Positions 9,021-19,658 of a stretch of DNA of 64,000 nt are shown here, piece by piece. A program made the position numbers and the translations under genes. The notes under the pieces are model-generated. The model was not told where the DNA came from, ran no database searches, and saw nothing but the letters and a program-made list of their open reading frames with translations. The stretch comes from Zhihengliuella halotolerans (lineage in GTDB: Bacteria > Actinomycetota > Actinomycetes > Actinomycetales > Micrococcaceae), in contig NZ_SHLA01000001.1 in assembly GCF_004217565.1 (NCBI RefSeq), forward strand, positions 1,364,001 through 1,428,000, read 5' to 3'. Each line of letters opens with the position of its first letter. The first letter of the stretch is position 1.

Positions 9021-9929
9021 CTAGAACAAGACTCGAGCCAGCTTCTGCCTCGCCGAAACGACACGTTCATCTTGCGTGCCGATAATCTTGAAGAGATCGA
9101 CGAGTCGGGTGCGCGCCGCCTCCCGCTCGTCGCCGGCGTTCCGGCCGATAAACACGACCAGTCGATTGAAAGCATCATCAACGTGCCCTCCAGCAACGTC
9201 GACATCGGCAACATCCAGTTGGGCTTGAAGATCATCCGGCGCGGCCGCAGCCGCACTCCGGATCTCGCTCAACTCCTTGTCCTGCACGCGGCCCAGCAGC
9301 TCCACGTTGGCCAGGCCGGCCTCGGCGTCGTGATCGTTGGGCTTCTCAGCCAACGCCTTCCGGTAGGCAGTTGCCGCGGCCGCGTAGTCACCGGCCGTGA
9401 TCGCGTCTAGTGCTTCCTGGTGGAGTGGCGGCAACTCAGGTTCTTCAACCTGACCGCCGAAGGGCGGCAGCGTTCCGGTCACGTCGTGTTGCGCAGCCAG
9501 CTGGAGCAGCTCGTCAAGCAGCGAGCGGATCTGCTCTTCTGCTGCGGTCCCTTGGAACAAGGGAACGGGCTGTCCCTTGACCAGCGCAACCACTGCCGGG
9601 ATCTGTTGGACCCGGAAGGCCTGCGCGATGGCCGCCTCCTGCTGGGCATCGACCAGAACGAGACCGAAGCGTCCCCCATAGGAGTCCACGACTCGACCGA
9701 CAAGGGCGTCCAGCTCGACGGACGGCGCCGCCGACGCAGCCCCCAACGACACCAGAATCGGAGCAGTCGCGGATTGCTCCACCACCGCTTGGAAATCGGC
9801 TTGGGTGATGCGTTTGGTCCAGGTCGCGCCGCCCTCCCCTGCGCTCTGGGCGGCTTCGGGCGTTGACAGTGCGGACAGGTCGATGGCCCCTCGCGTGGAG
9901 GCCGGCCTCGGCTCGTTCTCGGTGCTCAT
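9021..9929 (-). CDS. Thioredoxin-fold/TPR protein, YbbN type, cysteine-free
   Basis: A 302-residue cytoplasmic protein with an N-terminal thioredoxin fold (about residues 36-145, including a QQIPAVVALVKG cis-Pro segment) and C-terminal TPR-like helices (about 170-300). Where thioredoxin has WCGPC this protein has GAASAAPS (residues 63-70), and no cysteine occurs anywhere in it. It cannot be a disulfide reductase. Family knowledge points to a co-chaperone or holdase role as for E. coli YbbN/CnoX. It is 18 bases downstream of the 569-residue membrane protein gene and probably in its operon, which has an ECF-like promoter. Confidence 0.85.
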   Translation of the reverse strand: MSTENEPRPASTRGAIDLSALSTPEAAQSAGEGGATWTKRITQADFQAVVEQSATAPILVSLGAASAAPSVELDALVGRVVDSYGGRFGLVLVDAQQEAAIAQAFRVQQIPAVVALVKGQPVPLFQGTAAEEQIRSLLDELLQLAAQHDVTGTLPPFGGQVEEPELPPLHQEALDAITAGDYAAAATAYRKALAEKPNDHDAEAGLANVELLGRVQDKELSEIRSAAAAAPDDLQAQLDVADVDVAGGHVDDAFNRLVVFIGRNAGDEREAARTRLVDLFKIIGTQDERVVSARQKLARVLF

Positions 9930-9947
9930 ACGCTGGAAAGGGTTTCC

Positions 9948-11657
9948 TTACTCGTCGATGTCGATTTTCTGCAGCTCGCTGTCAGCTGCGATCACCTGAA
10001 TCTTATCGTCAGATCCGGCAGCAGGAATGTAGAGGGCGAAAGACTCGGCGTAAGAGAAGTTCGCGGTACCGGTCGTCTCGTCGGCTCCGGCAAGGTCCAC
10101 ATGCTTCTTGTTCTTACCCCACGTCACCGTTGCGCCTTCTTCACGCGGCGCGGTGATCATCACGGACTCGATCGACAGCGTCACCAGTGCGCCACCGTCC
10201 GGCGTGCTGACTGCATGAATGCTGTCCTCGTCGATGAAGCGCTTGTACTCGACCGTGGCCTCGTCTTCGGCTTCCTTCTTCGCCTCGTTCTGCGCTTTGT
10301 GCACCGCCTCGATGTACTGACTTTCCGCGAACATGTCCTTCTCCGATACCTCGGGATTGTTGAGGAATCGGCGTAGTTGCACGGTCGCATCCGCTGGATC
10401 CGTCTGCAGTCCGGACCCGTCCGAGAGGTCAAGCGTCCGAATGCTCGTATCGCCGATGACGATGCCTGGGAACGACGTGCCCGCGAGCATCTCGACGTTC
10501 TGCGTGAGCTTGTAGTTGGACCGAGGATCCTTCTGCGTCAGCGTGAGAATACGCGGGGATTCCTCCCCCGTCACTGCTAGGACCGTACGCGGCCAGTCGG
10601 TCGTCGTCGTTACGGCTGACGTACGCACCGGTCCCGCTACGACCGGCTCCAGAAGCTTCACACCGTCGACTTCATCTGAGATCTGCTTGTAGTTGGAACG
10701 GCGGTCCGAAAGTGCGTCCCCACCCAAGCGCGCTTCCAAGAGACCGGCGTCAAGATCCTCATCGCCGGCCTCGATTGCGCGCGAGACTCCTGAGAGGATG
10801 CGTTCCAGCTGCATTTCCAGCAGGACCGGATATGCATCACTGTCCCCATCGGTATCCTCTGGGGCATCAGCACTCGCCGAAGCGTCGCTCGGTTCAGATT
10901 CCTCCGTGGCATGGGCGGCTGTCACACCGGAGAACGTCAGCGCGACCATGGCGCCAACGGCCGTCAGACGCTTGGCGACGCCCCTGTTCGACCCCTTGAC
11001 CTGCGGGACTTCCCGGGTGTCGTCGTTCGCCGCTCGCGCACCGTTGCCCGTCTTCTTCGACGGCCACACCAGGCGGAGCAGACCGAAGAGTACGAGGAGG
11101 GCGCCGATGATGATCAGTCCCAGAGCGAATGGTGTGGTGGCGTTGTTGGGCCACTCGACGCTGATATCCGTCGGTGCCGGATCCGAACCGTCGGCAGCGA
11201 CGAGCAATGACCACTCACCCTCTGCCGGCTCCGTCCAGGTGTATACGGTCTCGCCGTCGACGGTGTCCTTGGCGACCCACAGATCGGAGTTCTCCGGGTT
11301 CGGCACCTCGTCCTCGCTGCCCTCGTGGACCGTCTTGAGGACCCGTTCCTCGGTATCCACCTCGGTCACACGGTTGACGGAGGCGTCGCCAACCCAGGCG
11401 TCGACATCGGAACTACGACCGAGGGCAAGCAGGAACTCCCCGTCGCCCTTAATCGTGATCTCGATCGGATCCTCGTTGACGTCATTGACGCCGGATTCGA
11501 TGACGGTCAGCGGGGCAGCCTCAACGGAGCCTGGTATCGCCGCGGTCACCGTCTCGGACGGTGCCCAGAAGGTCTTCTGGCCAATGCCGGCGACGAGCGC
11601 TGCGGCACCGAGGACTATCGCCACGATGGCTGTCAAGATTCGCACGTACTTACTCAC
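9948..11657 (-). CDS. Uncharacterised membrane protein, apparent two-part fusion
   Basis: A 569-residue protein I cannot assign. It has an N-terminal membrane anchor (about residues 6-25), an external beta-rich domain (about 30-172) and a second span (177-198, FALGLIIIGALLVLFGLL). A basic cytoplasmic linker follows, then a third hydrophobic stretch (231-249) that ends AAHA-TEESEP like a cleaved signal peptide, and then an acidic external domain of about 320 residues. No cysteine is present. The layout suggests a fusion of a two-span membrane protein with a secreted protein, or internal processing. The start is GTG (SKYVRIL). An ECF-type promoter motif lies about 70-100 bases upstream, and the YbbN-type gene follows directly. 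Confidence 0.75.
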   Translation of the reverse strand: MSKYVRILTAIVAIVLGAAALVAGIGQKTFWAPSETVTAAIPGSVEAAPLTVIESGVNDVNEDPIEITIKGDGEFLLALGRSSDVDAWVGDASVNRVTEVDTEERVLKTVHEGSEDEVPNPENSDLWVAKDTVDGETVYTWTEPAEGEWSLLVAADGSDPAPTDISVEWPNNATTPFALGLIIIGALLVLFGLLRLVWPSKKTGNGARAANDDTREVPQVKGSNRGVAKRLTAVGAMVALTFSGVTAAHATEESEPSDASASADAPEDTDGDSDAYPVLLEMQLERILSGVSRAIEAGDEDLDAGLLEARLGGDALSDRRSNYKQISDEVDGVKLLEPVVAGPVRTSAVTTTTDWPRTVLAVTGEESPRILTLTQKDPRSNYKLTQNVEMLAGTSFPGIVIGDTSIRTLDLSDGSGLQTDPADATVQLRRFLNNPEVSEKDMFAESQYIEAVHKAQNEAKKEAEDEATVEYKRFIDEDSIHAVSTPDGGALVTLSIESVMITAPREEGATVTWGKNKKHVDLAGADETTGTANFSYAESFALYIPAAGSDDKIQVIAADSELQKIDIDE

Positions 11658-11727
11658 CTATCGGATGGGAACAAAAATCGGCATCGGCCCGACGGCAGAC
11701 TTCACCCTCGGCGATACCCTCAATGAT

Positions 11728-11755
11728 AACGAATTGATTACTCTTCGGGGTTCCC
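11728..11755 (-). promoter_or_regulatory. Candidate ECF-sigma promoter of the 9948-11657/ybbN unit
   Basis: On the minus strand GGGAAC (11755-11750) is followed after 18 bases by CGTT (11731-11728). This resembles the SigR/SigH and SigE class (GGGAAY, 17-18 bases, CGTT). Spacing is one base longer than in the sigR promoter of this window. Transcription would start near 11720. Confidence 0.45.
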
Positions 11756-11820
11756 GAACTGAGAAAACTGTCCACGGTGATCTTCGTCGCATGCCGTGTT
11801 CCCCTTTCGCGTCGTCGCCT

Positions 11821-12147
11821 CTACTTGCCGATTCTCGTCCTCCAGCAGTGAGAATGCCAGTGCCTACGGGCCGCGGCCGACACCTGGTCGCCCATCCAGT
11901 CGTCCGCGCGCCACGCGACGACGTGCTCCACGCCCGGAGGAATCTCAAGATGGCAGCCCGGGCAGACGTAGTGCTTCTCCGCGCGGGAGCCGGAAATTCG
12001 CCGGACGTGCCACTGCCCGTCGCGGGCGGATTCACGCGAGGGGGCGGCCAAGCCCATCCCCTCGACACTGGGGCCGTCAGCTGCCTGCGTCCACTTATTG
12101 GGGCGCTTCCCGGCGGAGGCACGACGTGGTCGATTGGAACGTGGCAT
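11821..12147 (-). CDS. Small putative zinc-binding protein
   Basis: A 108-residue basic protein of the kind often labelled 'ATP/GTP-binding protein' in actinobacteria, although no nucleotide-binding loop is visible. The C-terminal half has [20 protein letters not shown] and HWHSHCW. Together CxxCH and HxHxxC could form a zinc site, like a degraded HNH/treble-clef fold. The first half is basic and low in complexity ([17 protein letters not shown]). It is divergent from nucS with 70 bases between start codons. The ATG lacks a proper Shine-Dalgarno and has CAGAAT six bases upstream. Function unknown. Confidence 0.75.
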   Translation of the reverse strand: MPRSNRPRRASAGKRPNKWTQAADGPSVEGMGLAAPSRESARDGQWHVRRISGSRAEKHYVCPGCHLEIPPGVEHVVAWRADDWMGDQVSAAARRHWHSHCWRTRIGK

Positions 12148-12153
12148 GACTCC

Positions 12154-12159
12154 ATTCTG
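12154..12159 (-). promoter_or_regulatory. -10 element, leaderless start of small zinc-binding protein gene
   Basis: CAGAAT on the minus strand, six bases before the ATG at 12147. A GGAG lies only two bases from the ATG, too close to be a good ribosome site. Confidence 0.4.
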
Positions 12160-12203
12160 CCGTCCGGCGCCATCTGCGTTAAACCGCGGCCTCCCCGAGT
12201 CGC

Positions 12204-12209
12204 TAGAGT
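12204..12209 (+). promoter_or_regulatory. -10 element, near-leaderless start of nucS
   Basis: TAGAGT with eight bases to the GTG at 12218. No Shine-Dalgarno is present between them. Confidence 0.45.
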
Positions 12210-12217
12210 GGTCTCTT

Positions 12218-12913
12218 GTGCGTTTAGTTATTGCTCGTTGCTCTGTGGACTACGAAGGTCGCCTCCGTGCGCACCTGCCGCTCGCCACCCGCCTCCTCAT
12301 GGTCAAAGCCGACGGTTCTGTCCTTGTTCATTCCGACGGCGGCTCCTACAAGCCGCTGAACTGGATGTCACCCCCGGCTGTCATGCGGGACACCATCCCA
12401 GATGAGACCGACCGCCAGGCCGGCGTCGAGTCCGTCTGGCACGTCGCCCATCAGAAGAGCGATGACCGCCTGATCGTCCGCATCTACGAGACATTGCACG
12501 ATTCCAATCATGAACTCGGCCTCGATCCCGGCCTGATCAAGGACGGCGTCGAGGCAGACCTGCAGCGACTCCTCGCTGAGCAGATCGAAACCCTTGGCGC
12601 CGGGTACACGCTGGTACGCCGCGAATACATGACGGCCATCGGTCCCGTCGATATCCTCGCGCGCGACGCCGCAGGGGCCACCGTCGCGGTCGAACTCAAG
12701 CGCCGCGGCGACATCGACGGCGTCGAACAGCTCACCCGCTACCTCGAGCTCATGAACCGCGACCCGCGCCTCGCCCCGGTCCGCGGAGTCTTCGCTGCGC
12801 AGCAGATCAAACCCCAGGCGAGGACCCTCGCCGAGGACCGTGGCATCCAGTGCCTGGTTCTCGACTACGACGCCATGCGCGGCGTCGACGACTCGGCGTC
12901 GCGCCTGTTCTAG
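12218..12913 (+). CDS. nucS: Mismatch-specific endonuclease NucS/EndoMS
   Basis: The actinobacterial and archaeal endonuclease that cleaves both strands at mismatches and replaces MutS/MutL repair. I chose GTG 12218 ([15 protein letters not shown]) because it gives 231 residues, the family length; the longer reading adds an unrelated N-terminus. The C-terminal RecB-like nuclease core is visible in GPVDILARD and [20 protein letters not shown], with the Asp, Glu and Lys of the active site. The protein ends SRLF, resembling the C-terminal clamp-binding tail described for corynebacterial EndoMS. It is divergent from the small zinc-binding gene. Confidence 0.93.
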   Translation: MRLVIARCSVDYEGRLRAHLPLATRLLMVKADGSVLVHSDGGSYKPLNWMSPPAVMRDTIPDETDRQAGVESVWHVAHQKSDDRLIVRIYETLHDSNHELGLDPGLIKDGVEADLQRLLAEQIETLGAGYTLVRREYMTAIGPVDILARDAAGATVAVELKRRGDIDGVEQLTRYLELMNRDPRLAPVRGVFAAQQIKPQARTLAEDRGIQCLVLDYDAMRGVDDSASRLF

Positions 12914-12930
12914 TTGCGGCCCTGACCGCC

Positions 12931-12936
12931 TAGGAT
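12931..12936 (+). promoter_or_regulatory. -10 element, leaderless start of nagA
   Basis: TAGGAT with exactly six bases to the ATG at 12943. No ribosome site is seen except the GG-rich spacer. The arrangement is the same as for the HNH gene at 7020. Confidence 0.45.
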
Positions 12937-12942
12937 GGGGCC

Positions 12943-14208
12943 ATGGTCGGCAACGATGAGAACTCCGTCCCGCTATCCTCGCGGAATGATGTCCAGAGCC
13001 AGCGATTCGCCCTGGCCGGCACGCTCCTGACCGAGGGCGACAAGCTCCCCGGTGCCGTCGTCGCCGTCGACGGGGACAGGATCGAGTTCGCGGGTCCCGC
13101 AGCGGTGTTTGCCGAACGGGACGATCACGACTCGTTTCCGCTCGTCCCGCTCGCCGATGACGCGCTGATCATGCCCGGCCTGATCGACCTGCACTGCCAC
13201 GGCGGCTTCGGTGTCGACTTCTCGACAGCCGGTGAGCAGCAGATCCGAGAGGCGCTCGGCCGCCACTATGAAGCGGGCACGACGACGCTGCTCGCTTCGC
13301 TGATGGCGGCGGCGGAAGAGGAAATGCTGGCCGCTGCGGAGCGGCTGGGACCGCTCGTCGCTGAAGGGCTGATCGCCGGGATCCACGCCGAGGGTCCTTT
13401 CCTCTCCAAGGTCCAGAACGGCGCCCAATCGTCGGAGGCCCTGCGCGATCCGGATCCGGATTTCGTCGAGGAGCTCGTCGCCGCCTGTCAGGGTGCGCTG
13501 CGGACCATGACCTACGCCCCCGAGCTCCCGGGCGCCGACGCCCTCATCGAACAGCTCGTCTCGCACGGGGTCATCCCGTCCCTCGGACACACTGGTGCGA
13601 CAGCGGAACAGACGGTGGCCTCTCTTGCTCTGGTTCTCGAAGAACTCGAATCAGCCGGCTTCGACGGATACACCGAAACGCCCACGATCACCCACGTATT
13701 CAATGGCATGGCGCCGTGGCATCACCGCGCCCCCGGTCCGGTTGGCGCGAGTCTCGAGGCAGCAGCGCTCGGACGCGCCGTCTTGGAAATCATCGGCGAT
13801 GGTCACCACCTGCATCCCCAGACGCTGCGGATGCTCTTCGCGACGATGCCCGCCTCAGCACTCGCCCTGGTCACCGACGCCACTGCGGCCACGGCGATGC
13901 CCGACGGCGACTACCGGCTGGGCGGCCAGCGAGCACGGCTCGCCAACGCCGTCCTCAGGACGGACGACGGCAGGATTGCCGGCGGCAGCGCAACCTTGCT
14001 GGACTGCGTCAAGGCATGCGTCGATGCCGGCGTCTCGCTCGCACGTGCTCTGACGGCGGCCACAACTGTGCCAGCGGCGATCCTCGGCTTGGAGGACGAG
14101 GTCGGGGCACTGCATGCCGGATTTCGGGCTGACATCCTCGTCACGGACGACAATCTCCAACTGCTCGCGGCCTTCCGCTCAGGTCAGCCCGTAAACGCGG
14201 CGGCGTAG
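12943..14208 (+). CDS. nagA: N-acetylglucosamine-6-phosphate deacetylase
   Basis: Deacetylates GlcNAc-6-phosphate to glucosamine-6-phosphate in amino-sugar catabolism and cell-wall recycling; cytoplasmic metal-dependent amidohydrolase. The 421-residue protein shows the metal-site HCHGGFGVDFS, HAEGPFLS, SLGHTGA, the substrate loop HVFNGMAPWHHR and the catalytic VTDATAA segment in order. The start is ATG 30 bases after nucS. The usual partner nagB is not nearby. The first about 20 residues before the amidohydrolase fold are slightly longer than usual. Confidence 0.92.
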   Translation: MVGNDENSVPLSSRNDVQSQRFALAGTLLTEGDKLPGAVVAVDGDRIEFAGPAAVFAERDDHDSFPLVPLADDALIMPGLIDLHCHGGFGVDFSTAGEQQIREALGRHYEAGTTTLLASLMAAAEEEMLAAAERLGPLVAEGLIAGIHAEGPFLSKVQNGAQSSEALRDPDPDFVEELVAACQGALRTMTYAPELPGADALIEQLVSHGVIPSLGHTGATAEQTVASLALVLEELESAGFDGYTETPTITHVFNGMAPWHHRAPGPVGASLEAAALGRAVLEIIGDGHHLHPQTLRMLFATMPASALALVTDATAATAMPDGDYRLGGQRARLANAVLRTDDGRIAGGSATLLDCVKACVDAGVSLARALTAATTVPAAILGLEDEVGALHAGFRADILVTDDNLQLLAAFRSGQPVNAAA

Positions 14209-14295
14209 CGAATTCACGCAATGTTGCCCGGAAAGCATTGATCGGGCCGCTCGAATGTGTGATGCTGAACTCAACTTTGTGTTGGTGATATCCAA

Positions 14296-14317
14296 ACCCG
14301 CAAAGCAGGTTGCGGGT
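14296..14317 (+). promoter_or_regulatory. Hairpin in the cold-shock gene leader
   Basis: ACCCGCAA (14296-14303) pairs with TTGCGGGT (14310-14317) across a six-base loop, about 100 bases upstream of the cold-shock ATG. Cold-shock messages commonly have long structured leaders. Its position in the transcript is inferred because the transcription start is not known. Confidence 0.35.
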
Positions 14318-14416
14318 ACGAAGCACCCTGGGCCCTCCCCGGAGGACCCTAGTCCTCGACTCCCCCAGCCATTTGATAGAAAGTTCGACAAGAGAAGTAC
14401 TCAGCAGGAGGAATGA

Positions 14417-14620
14417 ATGGCTCAGGGAACCGTCAAGTGGTTCAACGCGGAGAAGGGCTTCGGCTTCATCACGCCCGATGGAGCGGAGAGCGACGTCTTC
14501 GTCCACTACTCGGAGATCCAGACGTCCGGCTTCCGTACGTTGGAAGAGAATCAGCGCGTTGAGTTCGAGGTCGGCCAGGGCGCCAAGGGCCCCCAGGCCA
14601 CCGGCGTGACCGCGCTCTAG
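14417..14620 (+). CDS. Cold-shock domain protein (CspA family)
   Basis: A 67-residue single-stranded nucleic-acid-binding protein, probably an RNA chaperone. It begins [17 protein letters not shown] (RNP1 region) and has DVFVHYSEI (RNP2), covering the whole five-strand OB fold. A strong AGGAGG lies five bases before the ATG; a second ATG in another frame overlaps at 14413 and is ignored. The 208-base gap in front suggests a long 5' leader. A very strong terminator follows within 25 bases of the stop. Confidence 0.95.
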   Translation: MAQGTVKWFNAEKGFGFITPDGAESDVFVHYSEIQTSGFRTLEENQRVEFEVGQGAKGPQATGVTAL

Positions 14621-14640
14621 TACCGCATCACCGACACAAC

Positions 14641-14680
14641 GAGGCGGGTGCCCAGACCATCAGGTCTGGGCACCCGCCTC
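14641..14680 (+). terminator. Strong intrinsic terminator (bidirectional)
   Basis: A perfect 18-base stem (GAGGCGGGTGCCCAGACC with its complement) with a four-base loop, followed by a GTTTCGTTTC tract. It lies between the convergent cold-shock and DUF2550 genes. Confidence 0.85.
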
Positions 14681-14721
14681 GTTTCGTTTCACCCCCGGTG
14701 GTGGATTCGCAGCAGATCCGG

Positions 14722-15147
14722 CTATCGCCAGGTCCCCACGCCCACCACAGGCCCGGCCTCGAGCCATGAGCTCAGCCCGGTGTACGCGCCGTAGTTCATC
14801 GCCAATTCGATGTCATCGCCTTCGTACCGCAGACATGCGATCACCCATCCTGCGGGCAGGCGCTTGGCGTCCTGTCCTTGGGGCTCACGCCAGCCGTCGA
14901 GGCGCAGCGAGCTGCGCAGGTACCGGTGACGTGGAATCGGAGACAGCGAGAACAAGGACATGAACTCGAGTTCACGGTCCGCATAACGACAAACCCCCGC
15001 CCGCCAACGCCCGGAGGCGTGGCTGACGGAGGCGTCGAATGTGCCCAGGGCACTGCGGAGCTGATACCGGCGGAGTCCGAAGGCACCACACATCATCACG
15101 ACCACCATGATGGCCACAACGATGAGTAGAATGCCGACGTCGCTCAA
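14722..15147 (-). CDS. DUF2550 membrane-anchored protein
   Basis: A 141-residue protein of the actinobacterial DUF2550 family. One N-terminal membrane span (about residues 4-24, VGILLIVVAIMVVVMMCGAF) is followed by a cytoplasmic or external domain with CRYADRELEFMSLFSLSP. It is the last gene of the ATP synthase transcription unit, 10 bases after atpC, a position it also holds in related actinobacteria. No function is established. Confidence 0.85.
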   Translation of the reverse strand: MSDVGILLIVVAIMVVVMMCGAFGLRRYQLRSALGTFDASVSHASGRWRAGVCRYADRELEFMSLFSLSPIPRHRYLRSSLRLDGWREPQGQDAKRLPAGWVIACLRYEGDDIELAMNYGAYTGLSSWLEAGPVVGVGTWR

Positions 15148-15157
15148 GGTAGGACTA

Positions 15158-15439
15158 TCAGTTTCCTGCCGTGGCGGCGTCCTGGAGCTTGGCGTTGTCT
15201 GCCACGATCACAACCCTGTTGTTGTCGACGGAGAAGAAACCACCTTCTGCATCGACCAGGATCTTGGAACCCGAGACGGGCGTGATCTCCAGCATGCCAG
15301 GCACCATCACTGCAAGCACGGGCGTGTGACCCGGCATCACGCCGATGTCGCCGTCGCTCGTACGTGCTTTGACCAGGGTCGCAGCACCGGACCACACGAA
15401 GTGATCCGCTGCGACGATCTCTACGTCCAGTTCGGCCAT
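15158..15439 (-). CDS. atpC: ATP synthase epsilon subunit
   Basis: The central-stalk subunit of F1 that couples and inhibits rotation. ATG 15439 (MAELDVEIVAADHFVWSG) gives 93 residues and begins two bases after the atpD stop; the upstream in-frame extension is a shadow of atpD. Only the N-terminal beta-sandwich and a very short tail are present. The C-terminal helical hairpin of the bacterial inhibitor domain is essentially missing, as is common in actinobacteria of this group. Confidence 0.93.
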   Translation of the reverse strand: MAELDVEIVAADHFVWSGAATLVKARTSDGDIGVMPGHTPVLAVMVPGMLEITPVSGSKILVDAEGGFFSVDNNRVVIVADNAKLQDAATAGN

Positions 15440-15441
15440 GA

Positions 15442-16953
<1,512 letters not shown>

Positions 16954-17850
16954 TTAGGACGCGTTCAGTGCGTCCGCACCGCCCACGATCTCGGTCAGCT
17001 CCTGCGTGATCTCGGCCTGGCGCGCGTTGTTCCGAAGTCGCGTGTACTTCTTCACTAGCTCGGAGGCGTTGTCACCGGCAGCCTTCATCGCCCGCTGGCG
17101 TGCGGCGAGCTCCGAAGCAGCCGCCTGCAGCATGGCGGCAAAGATCCGGGACTCGATGTAGCGCGGCAGCAGAGCGTCAAGCACCTGTTCTGGCTCTGGC
17201 TCGTACTCGTACAGCGGCAGCAGCTCCGAGCTGTCTGTGGGCTCGTCGCCCTCCACTACTTCCAGCGGAAGCAGTCGGATGACGTTGGGCTCCTGGACGA
17301 CCATCGACTGGAAGCGCGTGTAGACGACGTGGATCTCGTCCACACCACCCTCTGCGTAGTCGGTGGCGAAGTCCTCAAGCAGCGCTGCGCCGATCTCACG
17401 TGCGGTTTCGAACTCCGGGTTGTCCGTGCCCCCGGTCCAGGCCTTGGCATACTCGCGTCCGCGGAAGTCGTAGTACGCCAGGGCCTTGCGGCCGACCAGG
17501 TAGTACTTGACTTCTTTGCCTTCTTCGCGGAGGAGTTCAGTTAGGCCCTCCGCCTGCTTCAGAACGCTGGCGGAGTAGGCTCCGGCGAGACCACGGTCGG
17601 AGGCGAGGATCAGTACCGCTGAACGACGAACCTGCTCAGGTTCGGTCGTCAGCGGGTGGTCCACCTCGGACTGGGACGCGGCGGCAGAAACAGCACGGGT
17701 GATCGCGTTCGCGTACGGCAGGGACGCAGTCATACGGCTGCGAGCCTTGCCGATACGGGAAGTGGCGATCAGTTCCATCGCCTTGAAAATCTTGCCCATC
17801 GACTGCGTCGATGCGATCTTCTGGCGGTAGACCCGAATCTGGGCTCCCAT
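16954..17850 (-). CDS. atpG: ATP synthase gamma subunit
   Basis: The rotating central shaft of F1, 298 residues. The N-terminal [20 protein letters not shown] and the C-terminal [19 protein letters not shown] helices are the coiled-coil ends. An acidic loop at about residues 205-225 ([14 protein letters not shown]) is typical of actinobacterial gamma. It lies between atpA and atpD with gaps of about 50-70 bases. Confidence 0.96.
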   Translation of the reverse strand: MGAQIRVYRQKIASTQSMGKIFKAMELIATSRIGKARSRMTASLPYANAITRAVSAAASQSEVDHPLTTEPEQVRRSAVLILASDRGLAGAYSASVLKQAEGLTELLREEGKEVKYYLVGRKALAYYDFRGREYAKAWTGGTDNPEFETAREIGAALLEDFATDYAEGGVDEIHVVYTRFQSMVVQEPNVIRLLPLEVVEGDEPTDSSELLPLYEYEPEPEQVLDALLPRYIESRIFAAMLQAAASELAARQRAMKAAGDNASELVKKYTRLRNNARQAEITQELTEIVGGADALNAS

Positions 17851-17918
17851 GTTTTTCCTTTCCTTATCCTCGGTACGGGCGGGTGGGCCTCAGCCCACCC
17901 GCCCATTCCGCGGAGATG

Positions 17919-19556
17919 TCAGCGCTTCTGCTTGACGATCTGTTCCTGGCCGACGGCGTCTTCTTCGATCGCGTCGTGCTCCTCGTGGCCCGGGCCGACG
18001 AACTTGTCGTCGCCCTCGCCGAAGAAGCCCTGCTTGAAGTCGGCGACTGCCGTCTTCAGAGCGTCGACAGTGGAGTCCTCGATCTTGCCGGTCTGGGCCA
18101 GCGTGGTGAGGATCTGGGTGCGGTGACGCAGGTACTCGAGGAAGTCCGTCTCGAAGCGGCGCACGTCCTCGACCGGAACGTCGTCCAGGTGGCCGTTGGT
18201 GCCGGCCCAGACGGAGACGACCTGATCTTCAACCGGGAACGGCTGGTACTGGCCCTGCTTGAGCAGCTCCATCAGGCGAGCGCCACGGGTCAGCTGCTGC
18301 TTGGAGGCAGCATCCAGGTCCGAAGCGAACATTGCGAAGGCCTGCATGTCGCGGTACTGGGCAAGCTCGAGCTTGAGGGTACCGGAGACCTTCTTCATCG
18401 ACTTGACCTGTGCGGCACCACCAACGCGGGACACCGAGATGCCCACGTCGACGGCGGGACGCTGGTTGGCGTTGAAGAGATCCGACTGCAGGAAGATCTG
18501 ACCGTCGGTGATCGAGATGACGTTGGTCGGGATGTAGGCCGACACGTCGTTGGCCTTGGTCTCGATGATCGGCAGACCAGTCATCGAGCCCGCGCCGAGC
18601 TCGTCGGAGAGCTTGGCACAACGCTCGAGGAGGCGGGAGTGCAGGTAGAACACGTCGCCCGGGTAGGCTTCGCGTCCCGGCGGACGGCGGAGCAGCAGGG
18701 ACACGGCGCGGTAGGCCTCGGCCTGCTTCGAGAGGTCATCGAAGATCACCAGGACGTGCTTGCCGCCGTACATCCAGTGCTGGCCGATGGCCGAGCCGGC
18801 GTAGGGGGCAAGGTACTTGAAGCCGGCCGGGTCGGACGCCGGGGAGGCCACGATCGTGGTGTACTCCAGCGCGCCCTGATCTTCCAGCGTCTGGCGGACT
18901 GCGGCGATGGTCGATGCCTTCTGGCCGACGGCCACGTAGATGCAGCGCACCTGCTTGTTGACGTCGCCCGAGGCCCAGTTTTCCCGCTGGTTCAGGATGG
19001 CATCGACGGCGATGGCGGTCTTGCCGGTCTGGCGGTCGCCGATGATCAGCTGACGCTGGCCGCGGCCGATCGGGATCATGGCGTCGATGGCCTTGATGCC
19101 GGTCTGAAGCGGCTCGTGGACCGACTTCCGCTGCGTGACGCCCGGAGCCTGGAGCTCGAGGGCGCGGCGGCCTTCGGCTTCGATCTCGCCGAGGTCGTCG
19201 ATCGGGTTGCCCAGCGGGTCCACGACGCGACCGAGGAAGTTGTCGCCCACCGGTACGGACAGGATCTGTCCGGTGCGCTTGACCTCCTGGCCTTCCTCGA
19301 TGCCCGTGAAGTCGCCGAGAATGACGACGCCGATCTCACGGGTGTCGAGGTTCTGGGCCAGGCCCAGAACGCCGTTGTCGAATTCAAGAAGTTCGTTTGC
19401 CATGACGGAGGGAAGACCCTCCACCTTGGCGATGCCGTCACTTGCCGTGGTGACGCGGCCAACCTCGACGCGATCTGCGGTGCCCGGTTCGTAGGACGCC
19501 GCGAAATCGGTCAAGGCATTGCGGACGTCATCGGCGTTGATGGTCAAATCGGCCAT
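17919..19556 (-). CDS. atpA: ATP synthase alpha subunit
   Basis: The non-catalytic nucleotide-binding F1 subunit, 545 residues, with Walker A GDRQTGKT and the conserved [20 protein letters not shown] segment carrying the arginine finger. The acidic tail after about residue 510 ([21 protein letters not shown]) is an actinobacterial-type C-terminal extension. The ATG is preceded by an AGGGACTGCAG-like ribosome site. Confidence 0.96.
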   Translation of the reverse strand: MADLTINADDVRNALTDFAASYEPGTADRVEVGRVTTASDGIAKVEGLPSVMANELLEFDNGVLGLAQNLDTREIGVVILGDFTGIEEGQEVKRTGQILSVPVGDNFLGRVVDPLGNPIDDLGEIEAEGRRALELQAPGVTQRKSVHEPLQTGIKAIDAMIPIGRGQRQLIIGDRQTGKTAIAVDAILNQRENWASGDVNKQVRCIYVAVGQKASTIAAVRQTLEDQGALEYTTIVASPASDPAGFKYLAPYAGSAIGQHWMYGGKHVLVIFDDLSKQAEAYRAVSLLLRRPPGREAYPGDVFYLHSRLLERCAKLSDELGAGSMTGLPIIETKANDVSAYIPTNVISITDGQIFLQSDLFNANQRPAVDVGISVSRVGGAAQVKSMKKVSGTLKLELAQYRDMQAFAMFASDLDAASKQQLTRGARLMELLKQGQYQPFPVEDQVVSVWAGTNGHLDDVPVEDVRRFETDFLEYLRHRTQILTTLAQTGKIEDSTVDALKTAVADFKQGFFGEGDDKFVGPGHEEHDAIEEDAVGQEQIVKQKR

Positions 19557-19658
19557 CTGCAGTCCCTGCTCTCCTGTGTGTCTGTCATCGTGTGGATCTT
19601 CAACGATGACTGTGTTTGATTCAGTCTGTGTTGTGGCAGCTGCGAAGCGTCAAGCTTC

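Noticed and set aside
17811-19619. 602-codon plus-strand frame opposite atpA
   Set aside because: Antisense shadow of a highly conserved gene.
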